A stretch of 42,204 nt of DNA, taken from Deltaproteobacteria bacterium (lineage in GTDB: Bacteria > Myxococcota_A > Polyangia > Polyangiales > Polyangiaceae). The stretch lies in NCBI GenBank assembly GCA_016875405.1, contig VGRJ01000031.1, forward strand, positions 1 to 42,204, written 5' to 3'. The position numbers and the translations under genes are program-made. This document shows positions 1 to 8,506 of the stretch, piece after piece. The notes below the pieces were generated by a model. That model searched no databases. It was not told the DNA's origin and saw nothing but the letters and a program-made list of their open reading frames with translations. Position 1 is the stretch's first letter. Each line of letters opens with the position of its first letter.

Positions 1-294
1 GACGCCGACGTCGTGGTGTGGGACCCAAACAAAACGCGCGTCATCTCGGCGAAGACGCACCACCAGAACATCGACTTCAACATCTACGAGGGCATGGAGG
101 TCGTCGGCAACCCGGCGCGCACCTACGTCCGCGGCTCGCTCGCGTGGGACGGAGCCAACCTGCACACGCAGCGCGGCTTCGGGCGCTACGTGAATCGACC
201 CTGCCACTCGGTGTTCTTCGAGAACCAGATGACGCGCAACCGCCAGCCAACCCTCGGCCCGGTCGAGCGCGTGCTGCCGACCCGAGTCGGATGA
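1..294 (+). CDS. Dihydropyrimidinase / D-hydantoinase, C-terminal part
   Basis: The reading frame is open from base 1 and ends at TGA 292-294, so only the last 97 residues are inside the window. The segment DADVVVWDPN followed by ISAKTHHQNIDFN, YEGMEVVG and VRGSLAWDG is the typical end of cyclic amidohydrolases that open dihydropyrimidine or hydantoin rings. It corresponds to the small C-terminal beta domain and the tail used for oligomer contacts. The metal-binding TIM barrel lies to the left of the window and cannot be checked. The stop overlaps the next start in an ATGA arrangement, which suggests co-transcription. Substrate (hydantoin, dihydropyrimidine or another amide) cannot be decided from the tail alone. 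Confidence 0.88.
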   Translation, partial: DADVVVWDPNKTRVISAKTHHQNIDFNIYEGMEVVGNPARTYVRGSLAWDGANLHTQRGFGRYVNRPCHSVFFENQMTRNRQPTLGPVERVLPTRVG

Positions 295-1613
295 GCGTGC
301 GGTCGACGTCCTGCGTCGCACGCGGGCTCATCGTCGCCCTCGCCGTGACATGTGGGCTCGCCTGTACTTCGGGCGGGGAGACGCGGGAGCCAGCGGTCGA
401 CGGGTCTCGCATCGAGCCGACCTCGAACTGGGAGCGCGATCTCGTCGCGACCGCGCTCTCGATCGATCTCTCCGCGAACCATGGCGTCGCGGTGCTCTCG
501 GTCGCGAGCGCGGACGCACCCGGTGCATCGTTCGAGGCCTGGGGGCTCACCATCGCGTCGGTGTCGACAGACGCGGGCCCGTTGCCCTTTCGCTTCGAGG
601 GCGGCGTGCTCGACCTCGGCCTCGCCGCGAACGAAGCGGCGGAGGTCCACGTCGACTACCAGTTCGAGCGCCACGACCAGGCCGACGGGGTGTTCGCGAA
701 CGGCACCGTGCTCACCTGGCCGTATTTTTGCGGGAACGTGTTCCCGTGCAAGTCGACGCCTGCCGACGGACTCACCTTCGAGCTGTCGGTGACAGGCGCG
801 CCAGCCGGCGACACGATCGTCTTTCCAAAGGCGATCGTCGCCAACGCGCCCTCGTACATGGCTGCCTGGGCCGTCGGCCGCTACGCCACGCTCGAGCTCG
901 GCACGACGAAGCACGGTCGGCACGTGACCGTCGAGTACCTGCCCGGCGAGGAGAGCGCTGCGAAGAAGGGCGCCGCGCACCTCAGGCAGGCCTTCGAGTG
1001 GCTCGAGGACACGTACGGCGCGTACACGTTCGGCGACCGCGTGGGCTCGGTGTCGGCGGCGTGGGGACCGGAGCAGTACGGCGGGATGGAGCACCATCCG
1101 CTCTGGCACGTCGCCTCGGCCTCGATCGACGACGAGGAGGTCCACGTGCACGAGGCGGCCCACGGCTGGTTCGGCAACGGCGTCCGCATCGCCTGCTGGG
1201 AGGATCTCGCGCTCGCGGAGGGCGCAACGACCTACCTCACCGCGCGCGCCCTCGAGGCCGTCGCAGGCAAGGCCACGAGCGACGCGATCTGGGCGATGTA
1301 CGACGCGGAGCTCGACGAGGCGATCGCGACCGGCGACGTCGTGGCGCTGCCCGACGGCTGCGGCGAGATCGACGTGCTCACCGAGCTCTTCGGCATGGTG
1401 CCGTACATGAAGGGCGCCTATTTCTTCCGCGACCTGGAGCTCGCGATCGGGCGCGCCAAGCTCGACGCCGCGCTGCGCGCCTTTTACCTCGCGCACGTTG
1501 GCGAGGCCGCGCGCATGACCGACCTCTTGGCAGAGCTCGCCGCGGACACCGGCTTCGACCCCGAGCCGCTCGCAGACGCCTGGCTGCGCTCGCTCGGTCG
1601 GCCCGACGGCTGA
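291..1613 (+). CDS. M1-family-like zinc metallopeptidase lipoprotein
   Basis: Predicted 440-residue envelope aminopeptidase-like protein. The chosen ATG overlaps the upstream stop and begins a lipoprotein signal peptide with lipobox GLAC (Cys about residue 26). The zinc site is complete: HEAAH at 287-291 followed by exactly 18 residues and Glu310, the HEXXH-(18)-E signature of gluzincins of the M1 type. The exopeptidase motif normally written GAMEN/GXMEN is here GGMEH (264-268), with Asn replaced by His. A beta-rich N-terminal domain precedes the catalytic part and a short helical domain follows. The protein is only about half the length of classical aminopeptidase N, so it is a minimal member of the family. 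It is probably anchored in a membrane facing the periplasm. Substrate unknown. Confidence 0.85.
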   Translation: MSVRSTSCVARGLIVALAVTCGLACTSGGETREPAVDGSRIEPTSNWERDLVATALSIDLSANHGVAVLSVASADAPGASFEAWGLTIASVSTDAGPLPFRFEGGVLDLGLAANEAAEVHVDYQFERHDQADGVFANGTVLTWPYFCGNVFPCKSTPADGLTFELSVTGAPAGDTIVFPKAIVANAPSYMAAWAVGRYATLELGTTKHGRHVTVEYLPGEESAAKKGAAHLRQAFEWLEDTYGAYTFGDRVGSVSAAWGPEQYGGMEHHPLWHVASASIDDEEVHVHEAAHGWFGNGVRIACWEDLALAEGATTYLTARALEAVAGKATSDAIWAMYDAELDEAIATGDVVALPDGCGEIDVLTELFGMVPYMKGAYFFRDLELAIGRAKLDAALRAFYLAHVGEAARMTDLLAELAADTGFDPEPLADAWLRSLGRPDG

Positions 1614-1662
1614 GGCTCGGCGGCTGTAGCGGCGCGGCGACATGTGGTAACAGCCAACGTCG

Positions 1663-3756
1663 ATGAAGCCCGGCGACGAGCACGACGACCAGAGTGCGGC
1701 CCCGACTCGAGACGGTCCGACGTCGAGCGAGCGAGCGCGAACCGAACCCGGCGACGACGAGGCGGCCGCCTCCGCCAAGCCAGGAGACGACGGAGACGAC
1801 GGAGACGACGGAGACGACGGAGACGACGGAGACGACGGAGACGACGGAGACGACGGAGACGACGGAGACGACGAGGTCGAAGAACGAAACCAGGAGCCTC
1901 GCTACGTCGCGGGACAAGGCGCGACCACCTTCGCCGAGTGGCTTGGAGGCAAACCGCTCGGCCGCGTGCCACACCTCGTGCTCGGGCTGGTGCTGCCGCT
2001 CGTCTTTGGCTTCACGACGATGTGGAAGCTCCGCAGCTTTACCATCGACGACGCGTTCATCTCCTACCGATACGCGCGCAACCTCGCCGAAGGCCTCGGC
2101 CTCGTCTACAACGCGGGCGAGAAGATCGAGGGCTACACGAACTTCTCGTGGACGGTCCTCCTCGCGCTCGGCGCGAAGCTCGGCATCGATCCCTCGGTCG
2201 GCGCGAAGCTCCTCGGGTTCGCGTGCGGGCTCGGCTCGATCGCCCTCGCCTACCACCTCGAAGCGAGGATGCGGCCGCTCCGAACGGTGCCCGCGCTCTC
2301 GCCGTGGCTCCTCGCGAGCACGAGCGCGTTCATGGGCTACGCGATCTTCGGGCTCGAGACGGCGTTCTTCGTCGTTCTGGTGCTCGGCGGGATCGCGCTC
2401 GTGATGCGCGAGAGCGAGCGCAACGAGCACGGCGTCCCGCTCTCGGGGCTGGTGTTCGGCCTCGCCGGCATCACCCGCCCGGAGGCGCCAATGTACCTCG
2501 GCCTCACGATGCTGTTCTTGCCTGGCGCGTCGCTCGTCGGTCTCACCTCGCCGCGTGGTCGGCCGCTCGCGATGTTCGGCGGGATGACGGCGCTCGCGAC
2601 GGCGGCCCTCCTCAAGCTCCAGACACCTCCGCAGAACACCTCGGCGCTCTTCGCGGTCGGGCTGCTCGCGCTCGTTGGGGCGGTCGGCATCGCCGGCGGC
2701 GTCCCGCGCGCGCTGTTCTCGATGCAAAACCTCGTGCGCGGCGGGCTCTTCCTCGCGATCGTCGCGGCGCACCTCGTCTGGCGCAAGAGCTATTACGGCG
2801 CCTGGGTCCCCAACACGTTCACGGCGAAGACGGGCGATCTGAGGCAGCAGATCGTCGGCGGCCTCGACTACCTGAAGCGCTACTCGACGCACGAGGGGCC
2901 GCTCCTCGTCCTCGCGACGCTCGGCGTCGGCGCGGTGCTCGGGGGTCGCAAGCGCTGGCTGCTTGGGTTCGCGACCATCGCGTCATGCGCGACGGCCTAC
3001 GTGATCCTCGTCGGCGGCGACTGGATGCCGATGCACCGCTTCGCGACACCGCTGCAGCCCTTCCTCTACCTCATCGTGGCGTTCGGCCTTCGAACGCTCG
3101 TCGAGGAGCGCCGCGCGACCCTCAACTGGGGCCTCGCCCTCCTCGCCGTCGCCTGCGTCGCGTACCGCGGCGGTCGCCTCGACGAGGATCGCCGCAAGAT
3201 CCTCGTCGACGAGAAGGGCTTCTGGGATCGCGCAGCCGGCGGCGTCTCGCGCTGGTACCTCGAGATGGAGCGAAGGTTCGGCCGCGAGAAGGTCGCAGGA
3301 GAAATCGCGTTGGGTGACATCGGTCAAGTCGGCTACGAGACGCGCATGCCGATCGTCGACCTGCTCGGCCTCGTCGATCCTGTCGTCGCCGCGCTGCCCG
3401 GCGGCTACACGCACAAGGTCGGGCCAGGCTTCCGCGACTACTTCTTCGAGCGCCGACCGCGCTACTTCGTCCTCATCTCGGGCCAGGGAGACTGCTCGCA
3501 CCCGTCGGTCACCGGCTCGATCGCGATCTTCCGCGACCCGCGCTTCCGCCCTGGGTATGCGCTCAGCGGCCGGGTGATCCTGAACGGCGGGTTCTCATGG
3601 TGCGTCTACGAGAAGAACGAGACCGTAGACCTCGAGCGCCCGGTCGTGATCGTGAACGAGGCTGACGTGAGCGAGATGGATCGGAAGACGTTCGGGACGG
3701 TCGCGCTGCCGTTCGCCCGTTCGTCGTTCGCGCCGACGCTCGGCTCGTCGCCCTGA
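1663..3756 (+). CDS. GT-C fold membrane glycosyltransferase
   Basis: A 697-residue polytopic membrane protein. Residues 1-110 are hydrophilic and acidic and contain ten perfect Gly-Asp-Asp triplets (41-70). The first membrane span follows (about 115-132). The loop after it carries the acidic motif TIDDAFISYRYARNLAEG and then EGYTNFSWT, which resembles the first extracytoplasmic loop of GT-C glycosyltransferases that use polyprenyl-phosphate sugars, especially the AftB-like arabinofuranosyltransferase group. About ten further hydrophobic segments follow, then a soluble C-terminal domain (about 520-697). The expected role is transfer of a sugar from a lipid carrier to an envelope polymer or protein. 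Donor and acceptor cannot be read from the sequence. It starts 49 nt after the peptidase gene on the same strand. Confidence 0.78.
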   Translation: MKPGDEHDDQSAAPTRDGPTSSERARTEPGDDEAAASAKPGDDGDDGDDGDDGDDGDDGDDGDDGDDGDDEVEERNQEPRYVAGQGATTFAEWLGGKPLGRVPHLVLGLVLPLVFGFTTMWKLRSFTIDDAFISYRYARNLAEGLGLVYNAGEKIEGYTNFSWTVLLALGAKLGIDPSVGAKLLGFACGLGSIALAYHLEARMRPLRTVPALSPWLLASTSAFMGYAIFGLETAFFVVLVLGGIALVMRESERNEHGVPLSGLVFGLAGITRPEAPMYLGLTMLFLPGASLVGLTSPRGRPLAMFGGMTALATAALLKLQTPPQNTSALFAVGLLALVGAVGIAGGVPRALFSMQNLVRGGLFLAIVAAHLVWRKSYYGAWVPNTFTAKTGDLRQQIVGGLDYLKRYSTHEGPLLVLATLGVGAVLGGRKRWLLGFATIASCATAYVILVGGDWMPMHRFATPLQPFLYLIVAFGLRTLVEERRATLNWGLALLAVACVAYRGGRLDEDRRKILVDEKGFWDRAAGGVSRWYLEMERRFGREKVAGEIALGDIGQVGYETRMPIVDLLGLVDPVVAALPGGYTHKVGPGFRDYFFERRPRYFVLISGQGDCSHPSVTGSIAIFRDPRFRPGYALSGRVILNGGFSWCVYEKNETVDLERPVVIVNEADVSEMDRKTFGTVALPFARSSFAPTLGSSP
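1783..1872 (+). repeat. Ten perfect 9-bp tandem repeats (ggagacgac) inside the GT-C gene
   Basis: Ten uninterrupted copies of ggagacgac encode (Gly-Asp-Asp)10 in the cytoplasmic N-terminal tail of the glycosyltransferase. All copies are identical at nucleotide level, including third positions, so the tract is young or homogenised. Changes in copy number would keep the reading frame. Confidence 0.97.
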
Positions 3757-3771
3757 AGCCGCGCGGCAGGC

Positions 3772-5508
3772 TCAGTCGGCGACGCCGTCGTGCGCGTCGA
3801 ACGAGGTGCAGTCGCCGATCGGCGTCTTCTTCGTGAAGTCCGCGACGCCGAGCGGCTTCGAGTCGACCCCGCCGCTCGTCGTGAGGATGCCACCGAACAC
3901 GAAGCGCACCGCGCTGGGGCTCGAGTGGCCGCTCGCGGCGAGGCCCTGGTGGGTGAGCGGGCCGTCGAAATCTTCGGAGCCGATCGGGACCCAGCTCACG
4001 CCGTCGACCGAGCCGTAGCCCGTCGCGGATTTGCCGCCCGCCGCGACAGCGAGCCTGACGAACGGCACGTCGACGCCGTCGACGGTGTCGGGCGCGGCGA
4101 CCGGCGCCTCGATGGCCTTCGTATCGCCGCCCTTGGTGCGGCGGTGCTGGATGCGCAGGAGGTGCCGATCGGCGGCGCGGCAGACCGCAAAGTACGGCGA
4201 ATCGGCGTCGAGAGTCTCGCGGGCCATGAAGCAGCCCTTGGCCCACTCCTCGACGTGAGAGCTCTCGACCGACACCCACGCGCGGTGCGAGCGCGCCTCG
4301 GTGCCGTAGCTCTTCGAGACGAAGTAGAAGCCATCCTTTTTGCCCCAGAGGTCGGCGGAGCGGACGGAGACCGAGACGAGCGGCGCCGCCTCCTCGAGCG
4401 GCAGCGCGCAGCTCCCGAGGCACGCGAACGGATAGCCCTGGGTCGAGTGCGTACGGGCCCACGGATCCGCGGACACGTTCACCTTGTCCGTCGCGAGCAG
4501 GTTGACGTCCGCGAGGACGAGGTCGTCCCAGGCGGTCGCGTCGTTCGCACTCCACACGCGCGTGACGAGCCCGGCCGCGTGGGCCTTGGCGGCGCTCGCG
4601 CGCAGGGCGAAGCTCATGTTCGCGAAGACGACGTCGCTCTTCGCCTCGAGCTTCGGCACGCCGCAGTCGCTCGTCACCTCCGCCGCGGCAAACGCTCGGC
4701 GCTTCGTCGCGGCGACGCCGAGGTACCCCATCGGGCCGCCGGCGCTGCACGCGGAGCCTCCGGTGAGCACCACGACGACCTTCCCGCGCAACGCGTCGAG
4801 CGAGGGCCAGCCGCACGCGCCGGTGACCGCGCCGCGCAGCGTCGTCGCGCCTGGGCACGAGGCGACGAGCTCCGCGGGCGTAAAGAGCGCGCCCTTGCCG
4901 AGGCTCACCTCGAGCCTCGCGTCGAGGTCGTCGGGGCCATGGTTTGGGCCCTCCAAGGTCGCCTTCAGGTCGAGGATCAGCGTGATCACCTCGTGCGCTG
5001 GGACCACGCGGCGAAATGAGGCGATCGCATCGAGGCAGTCCGAGAGGCGATGGCACGAGGTCTCGCCGTCTCCGCCATCATGGTAGACGAAGAAATCGCC
5101 CGGCACCGTCGGCCAGCCGCTCTTGCTCACGTGCAGATCGAGCTCGAGAGCGCGCGCGCGGTGGTAGACGAGCTGGTCGAAGAGACCCTCGAAGCGTTGG
5201 TATGCGTTGTGGACGGCCTTCGCGCGCACCTCGTCGTAGCGCGCCGACGCAGGCCCCCCGCTCGAGGTCGAGCCGGCTGAGGACGCCCCGCTCGAGGTCG
5301 AGCCGGCTGAGGACGCCCCGCTCGAGGTCGACTCGCCGCCGGACGATGCGACCTCGGCCCCGACGTCCCCGCCGACTGCCGCGGACGACGCGTTCGCGTC
5401 GCCGCCGCCAGCCGTTGAAGGCTGCTGCGCGGTGCCGCACGCGACGGAGATCACCGGCACGACGAGCGCGAGGAAGCTCGACGCGAAGCAACTTATCAGG
5501 TGCCGCAC
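3772..5508 (-). CDS. Secreted PI-PLC-like phosphodiesterase lipoprotein
   Basis: Predicted 578 residues from a GTG start. The start was chosen because it opens a signal peptide ending in SVAC (Cys24); the same frame further upstream only shadows ftsH. No good Shine-Dalgarno site precedes it. Residues 25-88 are a low-complexity Ser/Gly/Ala linker with repeats. The catalytic domain (about 90-385) resembles Ca2+-dependent phosphoinositide-specific phospholipase C and related TIM-barrel phosphodiesterases. It has AVHNAY (His100), the acidic pair in ELDLH (122-126) and VYHDGG (His143). The C-terminal part (about 395-578) is beta-rich and looks like a concanavalin-type carbohydrate or lipid binding module. 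It probably acts on phosphodiesters outside the cell. The true substrate is unknown. It lies 73 nt downstream of ftsH on the same strand. Confidence 0.75.
   Translation of the reverse strand: MRHLISCFASSFLALVVPVISVACGTAQQPSTAGGGDANASSAAVGGDVGAEVASSGGESTSSGASSAGSTSSGASSAGSTSSGGPASARYDEVRAKAVHNAYQRFEGLFDQLVYHRARALELDLHVSKSGWPTVPGDFFVYHDGGDGETSCHRLSDCLDAIASFRRVVPAHEVITLILDLKATLEGPNHGPDDLDARLEVSLGKGALFTPAELVASCPGATTLRGAVTGACGWPSLDALRGKVVVVLTGGSACSAGGPMGYLGVAATKRRAFAAAEVTSDCGVPKLEAKSDVVFANMSFALRASAAKAHAAGLVTRVWSANDATAWDDLVLADVNLLATDKVNVSADPWARTHSTQGYPFACLGSCALPLEEAAPLVSVSVRSADLWGKKDGFYFVSKSYGTEARSHRAWVSVESSHVEEWAKGCFMARETLDADSPYFAVCRAADRHLLRIQHRRTKGGDTKAIEAPVAAPDTVDGVDVPFVRLAVAAGGKSATGYGSVDGVSWVPIGSEDFDGPLTHQGLAASGHSSPSAVRFVFGGILTTSGGVDSKPLGVADFTKKTPIGDCTSFDAHDGVAD
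5251..5331 (-). repeat. About 2.7 copies of a 30-bp repeat in the lipoprotein linker
   Basis: Units at 5251-5280, 5281-5310 and 5311-5331 share the core ccccgctcgaggtcga. They encode repeated Ser/Gly/Ala decapeptides between the lipidation site and the phosphodiesterase domain. This looks like a length-variable tether. Confidence 0.85.
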
Positions 5509-5581
5509 CCCAAGGAGGTTAGCAGGTGCGGCGCGGAATTCGACGGGCCGCACCCGGTCGGACAGGGAGCGCCCTAACCTC

Positions 5582-7528
5582 TCAGGCCGAGGGCACTGGC
5601 TTCGGCTGCCCAAAGATTGAGGCCGCGCGGCGCTTCTCCTTCTGCTTCTGCGCGCGCTCGCGGTAGGTCGGGATCGACACCTTTTGACGCGCCGGGAGCT
5701 CGCGGCCCTCGGCGAGCGCGTCGATCTCGTCGCCGTCGATGGTCTCGCGCTCGAGCAGCGCCTCCGCCATCTTGTCGAGGATCGCGCGCTGCTCGGTGAG
5801 GAGACCGCGCGCAGCATCTTCGGCCGAGCGGACGAGGTTCTGCACCTCTTCATCGATGAGCTGCGCCGTCGCCTCGGAGTAGTTGCGGGACTGCGAGGTG
5901 AAGTCACGCCCGAGGAAGACCTGCTCGTCCTCGCCGCCGTAGGCGACAGGGCCGAGCTTGTCGCTCATGCCAAACTCGGTGACCATCCGACGCGCGAGGT
6001 CGGAGGCCTGCTTGATGTCGTTGACGGCGCCGGTCGTGTAGTGCCCGAACACAATCTCCTCAGCGACGCGGCCGCCCATGAGCACCGCGAGCCGCGCCTT
6101 CGCGAACTCTTTGGTGAGGCTCAGGCGGTCCTGCTTCGGGAGCTGTTGCGTCAAGCCGAGCGCCGGGCCGCGCGGGATGATCGTCACCTTGTGCACCGGG
6201 TCGGTGTGCTTTGCGAGGAGCTTCGCGACGAGGGCATGCCCCGACTCGTGCCACGCGGTCGTCCGCTTCTCGTCGGCTCCGATCACCATGCTGCGGCGCT
6301 CGGTGCCCATGAGGACCTTGTCCTTGGCCATCTCGAAGTCGACCATCGAGACGAGCTCCTTGTCCTGCCGCGCCGCGAGGAGCGCGGCCTCGTTGACGAG
6401 GTTCTCGAGGTCGGCGCCGACGAAGCCCGGCGTCCCACGAGCGATCACCTCGAGATCGACGTCGTTCCCGAGGGGCGAGCGACGGGTGTGAATGGCGAGG
6501 ATCGCCTCACGACCGCGTACGTCGGGGCGGCTCACCACGATGCGACGATCGAAGCGGCCCGGTCGCAGAATCGCGGGATCGAGCACGTCGGGTCGGTTGG
6601 TCGCGGCGATGATGATGACGCCCTCGTTCGACTCGAAGCCATCCATCTCGACGAGCAGCTGGTTCAAGGTCTGCTCGCGCTCGTCGTGGCCGCCGCCGAG
6701 GCCTGCGCCGCGATGGCGACCGACCGCGTCGATCTCATCGATGAAGATGATGCAGGGCGCATGCTTCTTGCCCTGCTCGAACAGGTCGCGCACGCGGCTC
6801 GCACCGACACCGACGAACATCTCGACGAAGTCGGAGCCGGAGATCGAGAAGAACGGCACGCCCGCCTCACCGGCGATAGCTCGCGCGAGTAGCGTCTTGC
6901 CGGTGCCGGGAGGACCGACCATGAGTACGCCCTTCGGGATCCGGCCGCCGAGGCGCTGAAACTTCTTAGGGTCTTTCAAGAACTCGATGATTTCTTCAAC
7001 TTCGTCTTTCGCCTCATCAACGCCGGCGACGTCCTCGAAGGTCACCTTGTTCGCGGACTCGTTCAACATGCGCGCGCGCGACTTGCCGAAGCTCATCGCC
7101 TTGCCACCGCCCGCCTGGAGCTGCCTCATGAACAGGTAAAACATGCCGAGCAGGAGCAGCATCGGCAGCACGGTCACGAGCGCGCTCGACCACATTGACG
7201 AGCCCTCTTCGCGCTCGAATTTCACCGAGACCCCATGCGACCGAAGCTTCTCGACGAGGTCGTGATCGACCTTCATCGGACCTTCGGTCATCTTCCTCGA
7301 GGTGGTGTTTGTCGCGGGGTCCTTCGTGATGAAGAAATACTCGCCGTCCTTGATGGTGACGGACTCGACGAACTGGTCCTTTTCTCGGTTCGCCTCCGCC
7401 ATCGCGAGGAACTCGGTGTAGTCGACCTTTTTGGCAGAGGGGCGGTCGGGGTTCCACACCGTCCACAGACCCAAGAAGGTGAGGATGAGCAGGACCCAGA
7501 TGAGTAGCGACTTGTGCGAGGGCTTCAC
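5582..7528 (-). CDS. ftsH: ATP-dependent zinc metalloprotease FtsH
   Basis: A 648-residue AAA+ membrane protease that degrades misfolded and regulatory membrane and cytosolic proteins. Two membrane spans (about 8-25 and 113-134) flank a periplasmic domain. The AAA module shows Walker A GPPGTGKT (205-212), Walker B IIFIDEID (260-267) and the second region of homology [10 protein letters not shown] ending in GRFDRR. The peptidase has HESGH (427-431) and the third metal ligand in VNDIKQA (Asp504). Length is normal. The start is GTG and overlaps the stop of a 37-codon ORF (GTGA), with no clear ribosome binding site of its own. Translation may therefore depend on coupling from tilS and the small ORF. 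Function assignment is secure. Confidence 0.98.
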   Translation of the reverse strand: MKPSHKSLLIWVLLILTFLGLWTVWNPDRPSAKKVDYTEFLAMAEANREKDQFVESVTIKDGEYFFITKDPATNTTSRKMTEGPMKVDHDLVEKLRSHGVSVKFEREEGSSMWSSALVTVLPMLLLLGMFYLFMRQLQAGGGKAMSFGKSRARMLNESANKVTFEDVAGVDEAKDEVEEIIEFLKDPKKFQRLGGRIPKGVLMVGPPGTGKTLLARAIAGEAGVPFFSISGSDFVEMFVGVGASRVRDLFEQGKKHAPCIIFIDEIDAVGRHRGAGLGGGHDEREQTLNQLLVEMDGFESNEGVIIIAATNRPDVLDPAILRPGRFDRRIVVSRPDVRGREAILAIHTRRSPLGNDVDLEVIARGTPGFVGADLENLVNEAALLAARQDKELVSMVDFEMAKDKVLMGTERRSMVIGADEKRTTAWHESGHALVAKLLAKHTDPVHKVTIIPRGPALGLTQQLPKQDRLSLTKEFAKARLAVLMGGRVAEEIVFGHYTTGAVNDIKQASDLARRMVTEFGMSDKLGPVAYGGEDEQVFLGRDFTSQSRNYSEATAQLIDEEVQNLVRSAEDAARGLLTEQRAILDKMAEALLERETIDGDEIDALAEGRELPARQKVSIPTYRERAQKQKEKRRAASIFGQPKPVPSA

Positions 7529-7638
7529 GTTAGACTCGGGAGGGGTGAGGGGCGCCGAAGCGAGCCCCGGCGGGCAGGTCGGCGAGCCTCGTTGGGAGGT
7601 GGCTCGTCAGGACGCTCGATCACCGAAAGCATGATCAT
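7525..7638 (-). CDS. Putative 37-residue coupling ORF between tilS and ftsH
   Basis: This ORF is predicted from arrangement only. Its ATG overlaps the tilS stop (ATGA) and its TGA overlaps the ftsH GTG start (GTGA), so it exactly fills the gap. The peptide begins [15 protein letters not shown] and ends [10 protein letters not shown]. It is rich in Pro and Arg, with no membrane span or known domain. It may be a translated leader that carries ribosomes from tilS to ftsH, a small protein, or chance. Against chance, both 4-nt overlaps fall in the correct register and ftsH has no obvious ribosome binding site. Against a conserved protein, the composition resembles random reading of GC-rich DNA. 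Confidence 0.42.
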   Translation of the reverse strand: MIMLSVIERPDEPPPNEARRPARRGSLRRPSPLPSLT

Positions 7639-8498
7639 TGTTCGTCCGGAAGGACAGGTGTTTTTTGCGAAAAGGTGAGGAGCACGTCGCGGCCACCGCT
7701 CACTCGTACAGTGGCGGAGGTGCGCCCGCTCCGCGCGGCGCGACGGGCTAGAAGGCGCTGCGCGCGCCCCAGGGCTTCGAGGTCGTCGGGTGGAGCGTCG
7801 AGGAGCATGTCGGCGAGGTGGCACAGGTGCTCGGTCACGCCGCTCGAGAGGTCCTCGAGGAGCGGGATCAGCTCGTAGCGGACGCGAACGCGGAGGAAGC
7901 GCCGGTCGGCGTTCGAAGGGTCTATGGAGAACGGTAGCTCGTGCCGGCGAAGGTGCAACTCGACGTCGGCCCGGCGGGCTGCGACCAGCGGCCGCACGAG
8001 ATCGACGCCGCCGACGAACGACGACGAGCGCGGTGCCATGACCGCGAGCCCGCGGGGGCCGGCCCCCCTCAAGAGGCGCAAGAGCAGCGTCTCGGCGCGA
8101 TCGTCGGCGGTGTGCCCGAGGGCAACGCAGGCCGCACCGAGCCGCGCGGCCTCGGCTTGAAGCGAGAGGTGCCTGGCGTGACGTGCGCGCGCCATGAGGT
8201 TCCCGCCTGGCGCCACGGCGACACGCGCGATCGAGAACGGGACGTCGAGCGCCTCGGCGACCGCGCGCGCCTGGGCGAGCTCGCCCTCTGCCTCGGGTCG
8301 CAGCCCGTGGTCGACACCAATCGCTGCGAGCCCGTGCCCGAGGCGCCGTCGAAGGAGCGCGAGGACGTGGAGCAGCGCCGTCGAATCGGGGCCCCCAGAG
8401 ACGGCGCAGAGCACGAGGTCACCGCGACCAAAGAGCGCCTCGTCGCAGACGAGCCGGCGCGCGAGGCTGGTGAGCGAAGGTGGCCTGGCACGCGGCAT
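7635..8498 (-). CDS. tilS: tRNA(Ile)-lysidine synthase
   Basis: A 287-residue N-type ATP pyrophosphatase that adds lysine to C34 of the AUA-decoding tRNA-Ile, changing its charging and codon reading. The PP-loop SGGPDS is at 34-39, after the hydrophobic strand LVLCAV. Motifs GVDHGLRPEA and ALGHTADDRAETLLLRLLRG are family-typical. The protein stops soon after the catalytic domain, so it lacks most of the extra C-terminal domains of the about 430-residue E. coli enzyme. Short TilS proteins are known in other bacteria. It starts 8 nt after the methyltransferase gene, and the tilS-ftsH neighbourhood is common in bacteria. The gene should be essential if no other AUA-decoding route exists. Confidence 0.93.
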   Translation of the reverse strand: MPRARPPSLTSLARRLVCDEALFGRGDLVLCAVSGGPDSTALLHVLALLRRRLGHGLAAIGVDHGLRPEAEGELAQARAVAEALDVPFSIARVAVAPGGNLMARARHARHLSLQAEAARLGAACVALGHTADDRAETLLLRLLRGAGPRGLAVMAPRSSSFVGGVDLVRPLVAARRADVELHLRRHELPFSIDPSNADRRFLRVRVRYELIPLLEDLSSGVTEHLCHLADMLLDAPPDDLEALGRAQRLLARRAARSGRTSATVRVSGGRDVLLTFSQKTPVLPDEQ

Positions 8499-8506
8499 GA
8501 CCGGCC

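Noticed and set aside
1783-1872. Possible CRISPR-like array
   Set aside because: The units are 9 bp, contiguous and without spacers, and encode an in-frame GDD repeat.
1378-2892. Long minus-strand open frame (504 codons) opposite the GT-C gene
   Set aside because: It is a shadow of the plus-strand gene: highly charged Arg/Glu-rich sequence with no domain, running through the 9-bp repeat as a Val-Ser-Val pattern.
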